Positions 55,591-64,000 of a stretch of 64,000 nt of DNA are shown here, in pieces. Where the stretch lies: assembly GCF_020085105.1 (NCBI RefSeq), contig NC_058050.1:30770590-30834589 (forward strand), in the 5' to 3' direction. The first letter of the stretch is position 1; each line of letters opens with the position of its first letter. Position numbers and translations under genes: made by a program. A model generated the notes under the pieces. It was not told the origin of the DNA. It worked only from the letters and a program-made list of their open reading frames with translations, and did no database searches. This stretch comes from Siniperca chuatsi. Its lineage: Eukaryota; Chordata; Actinopteri; Centrarchiformes; Sinipercidae.

Positions 55591-57054
55591 AGTCCTGGTG
55601 GTGTGTGTATTCATCACACACACCACTAAATGTGATGGTGTGATTGGTCAGTTGCAGTGATGTGGTGCTGCACAGAGTGAACACAATCTCACACACACAC
55701 CAGTCCTCTGGCAGTGTATTGTTCATGCACTCACTCGTGTTTACTGAGGGCCTTTTGCTTTGAACACACACTGTACGTTAAAGTTTGACACTCCCTGTTT
55801 GAAAGTAGATCCGCAGGTGTGTCAGCTTTTCACAGGGATGATGGATGTGTGTGTGCACTCCTCTGTATTTGGTTCAGCAATCATGACATTATAGCTGCTC
55901 TGTGTTATGATGTGTGTGTGAGCCACGTGTGCAGGTATTCTGGAGCCTTTGCTCTCTTCAGTGTGGGGGAACTTCATGTCTGATTCCCACTGAACTGTTA
56001 CGTGCTGTTACGTTTCTTTTTTGAGGGAAATGTGGTGTTTCATAAATAAAAATGAAAGACAAGCTGTTTGTGTTTATTTGCCTCAAATGATGGCTAACGA
56101 AGTGGTAACTTTGCAGCAGTGGATTACATGCTGTATGCTGTGTGAAGTCACCGTTATGAATTGACATCATGCAAGTAAATGTTTTATCTCAACTGTGTTC
56201 TTCTCTAAAAGAGTTTCATTTTGCTTTAACCCCTGAATCGTTGCCAGCTTATTCTCACCGGTCTCCAGTCGCATTGAGGTTAATCATTTTTGTCAACTAC
56301 TGGAGAAGTCACTTTATTTGTGTTCTCCTCAATCCCCAAATCTAAGTGCTCAATTTCTGGAAATTCTTTCATTTAGCAACAAAAAGCTCAAGAAACGATC
56401 TAGCTTTATACTACACAAGTGAAATGCTACAAAACCCAACACATTTTAGGTTTAAAAGAATTGTGATAACTTCTTAAAACACCAAAATAATATAATTATG
56501 ATCAGAATACATTGTCATTAGCCTCCTCTATCTGTATTTGATGTCCATTGGCCTGGACAATCAATTTAGTAAAAATCTTCAAATTTATAATGAAGAATTT
56601 AGTACTTTATTATTGCACCCTGTTGAGGAAAGTGGTCTGTGTGTTTAGAAAAAAGCAAAAGTGTCTTGCACAGATAACTGAGCTTACCTGATTTGACTGT
56701 TGATGGCGTGACACATCTAAATGTTTCAGTTCTTCGTGTCTTTCGGCTTAAACCTACACAAGTCCAGCTTATTCACAGTTGGCTGGATCAAGACCAAGAC
56801 TTTGAAGAGTCAGTGTCAGATATAACATATGCTTATAAAACAGTTATGTTATAAAACAATTAAGTTTTCACAATAACACATGATAAAATACACTATACAG
56901 TAAAATACAAGCACTAAAAAAGGTTGTTTCTAAAGTTTTTGTTACGAGAGCAATGTAACCAGAAAACAATTTAATAGTGACATGAATGTTCCTGGAAAAG
57001 TTCCTTGGAAACAGGCATTTTATATATATAATAGTATGAGCAACATTAATTCAC
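55591..57054. other. No gene recognised
   Basis: AT-rich DNA without family motifs. A 'ttacctg' donor-like site (minus) lies near 56688-56694 but has no supported exon. Confidence 0.5.
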
Positions 57055-57120
57055 CTGCTGTGTAGCAGCAATAAAATTGTCCCGCCTCAGGCCAAAGAGC
57101 CACACAATCATGAGTGCAGC
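57055..57120 (-). other. Unsupported candidate exon (66 bp)
   Basis: On the minus strand 'tttctttaacag' precedes 57120 and CAG/GTGAAT follows 57055. The interval is open in two frames; phase 0 gives 22 residues including I-V-W-L-F-G-L-R-R. No homology is recognised and no neighbouring exon fits in phase with confidence. Confidence 0.12.
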
Positions 57121-58560
57121 CTGTTAAAGAAAGTCATGATCAGACTTAGATTAGTGCTGCTGATCATGGGTCAGACTGCTGCTCTTGTTGCCTCATCCTA
57201 AACCTGCAACTGATTTTTTGGCCACTTGGGGGCAGCGTAAACAAGTTGTGAAAACAACATTGACATATCATCACCTTTAAGTTGATATGGTGAACTTTTT
57301 AGAACAGCTGCTTATTTCGGCCTCCAGCAGCTACAGAGTCACATGATCGTTCATCAGGAGGCGTGTCTGTGTCTCCTGATGGACGTCAGTCCAGTCTTCT
57401 CTCTGTCAGCTCTGTTTGGTCTCCAGCAGCTGCTGAGGGAAACATCTGGCTCTTTAGCAGCTAGATGCTCCGCTATGTTCAGCAGCTGCTCTCTGACTGC
57501 ATCTGCTGCTGTCTGCTGCCGAGCAGCTCGAGTTCAGCGGCTTTTTACAGCTTCTTCTTCTCTGGAAACGGCGCTCTGAGAGCGAACCAGAGCAGCGACA
57601 GGTGAACAACGAGCTGAAAGTCTCTGTGAAGCTGAGAGGAGCTGCAGAGTGGGGGTGATAATTCTCTGTAGGTGCTTCAATGATGCCTTTTATACTGTCA
57701 CATGATTCCACTTGTCATTTGATACAATATTATAAAAAATATCGATTATAGCCGCTTTAAAATAATAATAGTGCACTGTTAAAAAAAAGGAATCTAAGAT
57801 TAACAAATAAATCCTCCAACTAAACCAAGATAGCAGAGATGGCAGATAATTACCAAGATCATGTTAGTCTGGATTAGTTAAGCCATGTTTTAAGAATGGG
57901 GCTCTGTGCTTTGCTCTGCTTTCTCTCTCACAGTGAAAACATCTTCAAATTAACTTTTAATATTATAAAGTAAATAAGATAATATAATATTGATATTTGT
58001 ATAGAAATTGATGTTTTGTCTCTCTGGTGTGCTGATGTTCTAACATGCCTCACTCTGACAACTTGTAAGGCACAATTTACCTTAAATGGTTAGCTTGAAT
58101 CTACTTACTAAGCTGAAGTCAAATTTTAAAACAGTGCACCTTCATTGGCTGAAACAAACAAACAAAAAAGGCATGCACCGTTCATGGACGCAGGGTCTGA
58201 ATGGGTTCTGCTCAAACTAGGGCTTAGGGGTTTCTGTTGGTCAGTGCATCAAGACACCAAGCAGACACAGGAAAGAAACATACTGTACTAAGTATAGATC
58301 AAGAGGACATTTCAAAGTAAATTACATTTTAAAACCCTGAATGCTTTATTTAAAATATGCATACATAACACTTCTCCTACAGAACAATACAGAACAGTAC
58401 AATCACTTTTTGTAATAACACATTTAAAATGTAAAATGGTTTCTGGCAGAAACTGCCTGCAAGCAAACAAAGTTCCTACTTTGGCTTCTTACAGCAAGAA
58501 GAGGAAAGAACAAACTAAAGAAAGTCACAGAAGCAGAAAGTAGATCTGTGACTGAATCAA
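57121..58560. other. No gene; CAGCAG-rich patch at about 57300-57690
   Basis: 57300-57690 is a CTGCTG/CAGCAG-rich block that looks like a dispersed fish repeat but has no defined ends. The rest is AT-rich and featureless. Confidence 0.4.
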
Positions 58561-58578
58561 GTGTGTGTGTGTGTGTGA
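58561..58578. repeat. (GT)n microsatellite, short
   Basis: Nine uninterrupted GT units. Confidence 0.9.
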
Positions 58579-58597
58579 CATCTATTGTTGTGTACCA

Positions 58598-58690
58598 CTA
58601 GTGTGTGTGTTCTGTGATGGCAGAGTTGAAGCTGGTGATGGCTGTGATGGTGTCTGGGCAGATAACAGGGTCCCCACAGTCCTGACAGTC
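58598..58690 (-). other. Unsupported candidate terminal exon (30 aa)
   Basis: Acceptor-like 'cgataactgcag' before 58690. Phase 0 is open for 30 codons (starting D-C-Q-D-C-G-D-P-V-I-C-P-D) to a TAG at 58600-58598. No family recognised; could be chance. Confidence 0.12.
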
Positions 58691-59309
58691 CTGCAGTTAT
58701 CGTCCAGGACTGGGAAGCTTTTAGAAAAGAAACTTGGAAATAGAATCCGGAGAAGCAGTTTGGGAAAATGTCACCAGAGCAGCAGGCTGACATGTGAGTT
58801 TGGCTGCACTGTAGTTTGTGAATTTCAAAACAAATTTTCTCTGTTAGCAGTTGTAAAAGTAAACTTGCTGCTTTATATTACAACAGTAATGCAGTCAAGA
58901 CAAGTTGGTATGAAGCTCTGGAAGAGTAGCTGAAACCGTTTTGAATTTGACAGTAATAAAAACAGGTGTAGGAACCCTGAACACACGTCATCCTGTCTGC
59001 CATTTGTACACAGCCTCATAATACATGCCATAACATACAAATATACAGCACATATTACATAGAACATATCAGGCAAGATTGTTCTTTTGACTTTCTGAAA
59101 GGAAACACTTTGTAGAAATTCATAATAACTTTATGTTACACGTGTACAAATGTGTTACACACTGATTGTTAAAGATACTCTCCATGTTACTGTGTGATGT
59201 GTTGAATTTAAAGGATAAGGCTGGCAATTTTCTTTTATCTTTTTTTTTTTTTTAAATCATGAACAAATCTCATGTGCAGACCAAACCAGCAGTGAACGTA
59301 TCTGCTAAC

Positions 59310-59311
<2 letters not shown>

Positions 59312-59345
<34 letters not shown>
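59312..59345. repeat. (GT)n microsatellite
   Basis: Seventeen uninterrupted GT units. Confidence 0.97.
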
Positions 59346-59346
<1 letters not shown>

Positions 59347-60825
59347 ACAGCTGATGGATCTTCCTCCTCTGAGCCACAGAGCTCCATCAGCGAGCCGCTC
59401 TGCTGCACTGGCTGACATGTTCCTTCATCACCATGAACACACACACTGTAGTTTATTCTGACTCAGTCCCACACACACCGTCCTGCTGCCCCAAACACTC
59501 ACTACAGCACCACATGTGGATTCATCCGCCGCTGGAAATAGTCCCCAACAGACGCACTGTTTCCTCCTGTTATCTGATAAAAACTACAGCGAGCAGCTGT
59601 TGGAGGAAACGACAGCCTTTTTATGAAGAAACTATACATCTGCAAGCGGATTTTAAAGATTTACATCTTCAATAGGAACCAATGGGATTTGTTGACAATA
59701 TGAAACCGAGAGTAACGCCAACCTTAGCATTTAAAACAGTTCACAGCTGAGCTGGGAGTTTGGGGCTCTACTGGGTACAGTACGAAATCAGGGAGTGTCT
59801 CTTTAAATGTTACAGCTCCACTTGTAGTAAATAAAAAACAACTTAGAACATGTAACAACTAAACCAAACCAAAAGAAATTCATATGAAGACTGCTGTTTG
59901 TATGCAGGGAGAGATGGCAACAGGCTGCAATGGAAACAGAAATAAAGAGCAAATAGTGAAGCCAGAGCAAAGATGTAACAGCAAAATAATTAGGAAATCC
60001 ACACTGATGGCATGACATAAACTACACTCAGATAATCCATACAGAGAGGTAAGGGTTGACAGATAATCCTTCGGTTTCCGCAAATCTGCTGTATACTCTC
60101 AGAAGGCAGCCAGTCAACCACTCAACGTACTTTAACAGATATAGCTGGACATACTGCGAGTGTAAAACACGAGTTAGCCATCAAATACGTTGTCTTGTGC
60201 AATCCTATGCAACATGCTCATCAAATACTATTCTTTCTCTGACTTTAAGCAGGGAAGATGAAAGAAAAAACTTAAATTTAGCATTTAAAAGATGACTCTT
60301 CAAGTGGGTGTTACATCCATCAAATGTTCCTGTAGGTTAAATCTCTTAAAAGGTTCAGGAGGTGAAAGAGGAAAAAAGTTGAAGCTTCTTCATGTGAGCA
60401 GCTCAGACACAGGACTGAAGAAAACTAAGAACACACCCTCCACAGGTGCTGCTATGTCACAGTCAGTGAACTACTCATGAATAAATAATGTCGTTGATAA
60501 TAAATAAGAGGAGATGGGTGGTCCTGGATGATGCTGAGGGAACGGGTTTGGACAGGAGGAGGAGGTGGGTCAGACGCTGAAGGTCGTGGAGCCCAGCTTC
60601 ACCTGGCCAGAGTCTGACACCTCTGTGTTGTGAAACCCTGACACGCAGCACTGCTGGCCCCGCCTCCAGGGAGCAGCTGTCCAATCACCAAAGCTTTCCC
60701 CGCTTCATCCATTCAAGTGTCTACAAAGTCCGGATGCTCCTCAGGTTCACAGCAACAGATCATCAGCTGTCCATGCTGCAACATTCTGACAGGACAGGAT
60801 AAAGACAGAGGTCACATCATCCTGA

Positions 60826-60853
60826 TATCATCATCATCATCATCATCATCATT
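60826..60853. repeat. (ATC)n microsatellite
   Basis: About nine ATC triplets. Confidence 0.95.
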
Positions 60854-61909
60854 ATCGTCACCTGCCGCTCATGGAACTGGCCTGTTAATTCACTCATTCA
60901 TGTTAGCAGGCTGCAGGTTGTCCACAGATTTTCATTGCATTCATCATTAGTGAGGACACTGCCAGAAACCACCAGCACAGATGCTGAAAGGTGCGTTTGC
61001 TGACAGTGCTGTTTTTGCTGCCAGGATGGGAAATAAAATCACCAGCGTCACGTGGTGTCAAAGTCAGCCAGGAGTCTAATGTCGATAACTTGTACTGTAT
61101 TGACCAGTTTAAAAGCTTGGCAGCAGCGCATGTTATCACACTGAGTTTCCAGTTTATTAGGATATAATCCCATTGTCCTGCAATAAATCCTCCTGTCATG
61201 AAGGTTTTAATATTCACTTATTAGAGAGGTGCTGATTCAACTTTATGAACATTTTGAAGGCTGCATTTTGTGCTACTGTTGAATTGTATTGTGTTATACA
61301 GAGAGGTGTTCCTAATATTCAGGGCTGGACAAAATATTAGAAACAAAGAGCTGGATGACAGACGCTGGTAAGAATCACTCATTAATCTTTATTCTGTCTC
61401 GCTGGAATTAATTACACTTTTTTCAGTTGAAAAATGTATAATAATATGGGTTTGTGTGCCTTCACCAAATAAACTGATATATAATAATACTAAGAAATAT
61501 ACAGCTGAGCTGTGTGCACTGAGCTGCTGACCTTCTCCGAGCAGGCAGATTGGGCAAAACGTGCTCAGTCTTGGCACAGTGTGCTGTAGGTTTTGAAATG
61601 GCAAACCCTCTACTGTACACTTCCTGTCTATTTAAGGTGCTCCTTTTAGGCTCAGAGCAGTCGCCAAGCACAAGGCAAATGGAAGGCTACAAAACCTTTC
61701 ACTCACCTTGCAAGGCTGAGGGATCTCATCAAAAAGCACGTACAAAGTATTTTTTGGATCTTATAGTGAAACATAAACACAACTTCAGATGTGTCTTTGA
61801 CATTATTAGCACACCACACCCTCCTCCATATTATCATTGAACTCTCAATTGATAAATGTTAAGAGTTTTTACCTTTTCCTCGTATCGGGTCCAGGTTGTT
61901 AGGAAGCGT

Positions 61910-63190
61910 CTAATCAATATCATTACTAAAATGAAATTACCTTCCGGGTTCCCTGGAAATTCTTCCAACTCACTTTTTAAAAGAGATATTTCAGTCAATC
62001 TGTCCATTTATTCTAGCCATAATCAATTTTAAACTTACATCTGGTCAAGTGCCTTAGTATTTTAAATCAGCCATCGTTCAACCACTTCTCACAAATCCAT
62101 CTCTTGATCCATCCACTTTAAATAACTTCTGTCAAATATCTAAACTTCCCTTCTTGGCTAAGGTCTTGAAACAGAACAGCTTATTGACAGCACTTGGTTT
62201 GCAACTGGTTTTATTCCTATCTTTCTGAAAGGACTTTCTGTGTAGCCATTGGCAACTGTAAAACTTAGTGCATGCATTTGTTACTTCTAGGTTGGACTAG
62301 TGCAATTCCTTATTACCTGGCTGCCCGAATAACTCCCTTAAGACTCTCCAGTTGATCCAGAATGCTGCGGCACGTGTACTGACAAGAACTAGGAAAAGAG
62401 ATCATATCTCTCCAATATTAGCTTCTCTGCACTGGCTCCCTGTAAAATCCAGAATAGAATTTAAAATCCTTCTCACCTACAAAGCTCTTAATGGTCAGGC
62501 ACCATTGTATCTTAAAGATCTCATAATACCATATTATCTGACTAGAACACTGCGCTCCCAGGATGCAGGGTTACTTGTGGTTCCTAGAGTCTCCAAAAGT
62601 AGAATGGGATCCAGAGCCTTCAGTTATCAAGCTCCTCTTCTGTGGAATCAGGTCCCAGTTTGGGTTCAGGAGGCAGACACCTTCTCCACATTTAAGAGTA
62701 GGCTTAAGACTTTCCTCTTTGATAAAGCTTATAGTTAGGGCTGGCTTGGGTGAGTCCTGAACCATCCCTTAGTTATGCTGCTATAGGCCTAGACTGCCGG
62801 GAGACTTCCCATGATGCACCTCTTTCCTCTCTCCTGCTCTCCATCTGTATGCATTTTTATCCCATTACTGCACGTTACTAACTCAACATCTTCTCTCTCC
62901 CGTAGATCTGTGCTTTCTCATTTCTCTCCTCTCTCCTTCTGTCGCTTCCAGCAGGTATTTCTGCCTCCGGAGCTGCAGAGACTGGATCTGTGGTTGTGGG
63001 CCACCTGCTGCCCCCGTGTTCCTGCTCAACAGCTGCTTCTACAGTTGTTGTTAATGGCTCTGTTACTAATACTTACATTATTTTTCCTATAGCAGTCATT
63101 CCTATTATTACTAATTTATTAATATTAACACTACAATTACTATTCTACTATTTAAAACAAATACAATTAAAAAAATACTAATTTCTATGT
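61910..63190 (+). mobile_element. L2 LINE, internally deleted
   Basis: 61910-62190 encodes RT N-terminal pieces (S-G-Q-V-P near 62042; P-L-L-T-N-P-S-L-D-P-S-T-L-N-N near 62085). The RT core is then missing and the reading resumes at about 62260 with the L2 C-terminal part: Q-N-A-A-A-R-V-L-T-R-T, S-L-H-W-L-P-V, Y-K-A-L-N-G-Q-A-P, F-K-S-R-L-K-T-F-L-F. The last stretch is open for 128 codons to a stop near 62736. The 3' UTR matches the copy at 29400-30604. Confidence 0.82.
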
Positions 63191-63199
63191 GGTCTTTGC

Positions 63200-63440
63200 A
63201 TCATTAATGGAGTGCCTCAGGGTTCAGTACTTGGTCAGTTATTATTCTCCCTTTAAATGCTACCTTGAGGTCAAACATTTCAAAAGCACCATATCACTTT
63301 CCATTTCTATGCAGATGACTCCCAGATCTATTTGTCTTTTGATTTCAACAACACAACACAACTGAGCAAACAATCCCGCCTTACAGAGGTTAAAAACTGG
63401 TCACAAAAACTTTCTTCAGCTAAAGTAAATGAGAAGATAT
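63200..63440 (+). pseudogene. LINE RT fragment with YADD box
   Basis: Plus-strand codons read N-G-V-P-Q-G-S-V-L-G (about 63206-63235) and F-H-F-Y-A-D-D-S-Q-I-Y (about 63298-63330), RT motifs B and C of an L2-type element. An in-frame stop near 63254 breaks it. It appears to be the RT core piece missing from the adjoining copy, placed after its 3' end, so the locus is rearranged or contains two insertions. Confidence 0.7.
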
Positions 63441-63720
63441 TATCATAGGTCTATATCTCTGACCTGCTAACCCAATTTGAGCTTGAGATCCTCCAGTAGG
63501 GGTCTGTTAATAGTTCCGAGGTGGAGCCTAAAACCAGAGGAAACTGGGCCTTTGGAGTCAGGGCCCTTGACTCTGGAACAGCCTGTCGGAGATCAGGCAA
63601 AACCATCTGTTTCTTCATCTCTTAAAAACGCATTATTTTAGAATTGCATTCTCTTGAACTGTTATTGTTTTTGTGTTTTTATTCTGTGTCTTGTGACTGA
63701 CTGCTCACATGATGTACACA
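63441..63720 (+). mobile_element. Degraded LINE C-terminal fragment
   Basis: Weak coding on the plus strand (G-L-L-I-V-P-R-W, then L-K-T-H-Y-F-R-I-A-F near 63622-63650) resembles the C-terminal end of another L2-like family. Low conservation. Confidence 0.4.
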
Positions 63721-63827
63721 TTTTGACAAAAAAGTCAATGTTCCAACTTCATCAAAGCCACGAAGAGTCAATCTCTCAATCTTCATTTCAAATCAAGATA
63801 ATAATATATATTTGATTTATTTAATAT

Positions 63828-64000
63828 ATAGGGGCAGCTGTGGCTCAGGAGGTAGAGTGGGTTGTCCTTTAATTGCAGTGTTGGCAATTCGTTCCCATCA
63901 GTGTGTGGGTGTATGTGTGTGAATAAGAGGCAAATTGTAAAACGCTTTCTCCGTTAAGGTAGAAAAGAGCTATATAAGTGCAGTCCATTTACCATTTAAT
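63828..64000 (+). mobile_element. tRNA-derived SINE at window end
   Basis: The head 'gcagctgtggctcaggaggt' plus 'agagtgggttgtcc' carries the A box. The body is shortened and the 3' end 'agctatataagtgcagtcca' to 'tttaccat' matches the SINE at 42305-42590. Confidence 0.75.

Larger units (their letters stand above)
58691..61909. other. Gene-free interval with simple repeats
   Basis: Holds a T-run near 59238-59252, (GT)n at 59312-59345 and an ATC repeat at about 60826-60853. A minus-strand open frame near 60903-61217 and a short open end at about 60660-60570 have no recognised homology. Parts look like old dispersed repeats. Confidence 0.45.

Noticed and set aside
55235..55771. Long minus-strand open frame rich in Gly, Ser, Arg and Val
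   Set aside because: It is produced by the GACCC-type minisatellite; two overlapping frames read as equally repetitive proteins, and there is no start context or domain.

Overview
The window is vertebrate nuclear DNA, almost certainly from a ray-finned fish. Two spliced host genes can be read exon by exon with proper splice sites. The rest is mostly teleost-type repeats: Tc1-like transposons, L2-clade LINEs, an RTE-like fragment, tRNA-derived SINEs, hAT/piggyBac relics, MITEs and microsatellites. There is no bacterial-style gene packing, operon or CRISPR array. Family names are from recognition of motifs and were not checked by database search.

Layout. 1-574: internally deleted Tc1-like element. 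860-4080: decayed minus-strand genes, including the exonuclease part of a protein-primed family B DNA polymerase of the Maverick/Polinton or adintovirus type. 3920-23963: a run of three adjoining or overlapping direct tandem duplications, each with a period of about 3.6-4.3 kb, carrying piggyBac-like and hAT-like relics, a MITE and up to three copies of an L2-clade LINE (ORF1 esterase, ORF2 endonuclease and reverse transcriptase). 23964-31340: gene-free DNA with LINE pieces. 31341-47887 (minus): a complete class C GPCR gene, best matched to GPRC6A, with six coding exons giving 919 aa; exons 3-5 lie in a fourth tandem duplication (33389-42416). 49751-51766 (plus): a complete cornichon gene, cnih4, with five exons giving 139 aa. 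52330-64000: gene-poor DNA with a second Tc1-like relic, a long-TIR element, a G-rich minisatellite, two LINE pieces and a SINE.

How the parts relate. The two host genes are divergent, with about 1.86 kb between start codons. The receptor should sense basic amino acids and cations at the plasma membrane. Cornichon 4 is an early-secretory-pathway cargo receptor reported to help GPCRs leave the ER. A functional link here is only an idea. The four tandem duplications differ between copies mainly by one-base indels, often next to CpG or homopolymers. That raises a real possibility of false duplication (gap-filling or unpurged haplotypes), so copy number should be checked before any biological reading.
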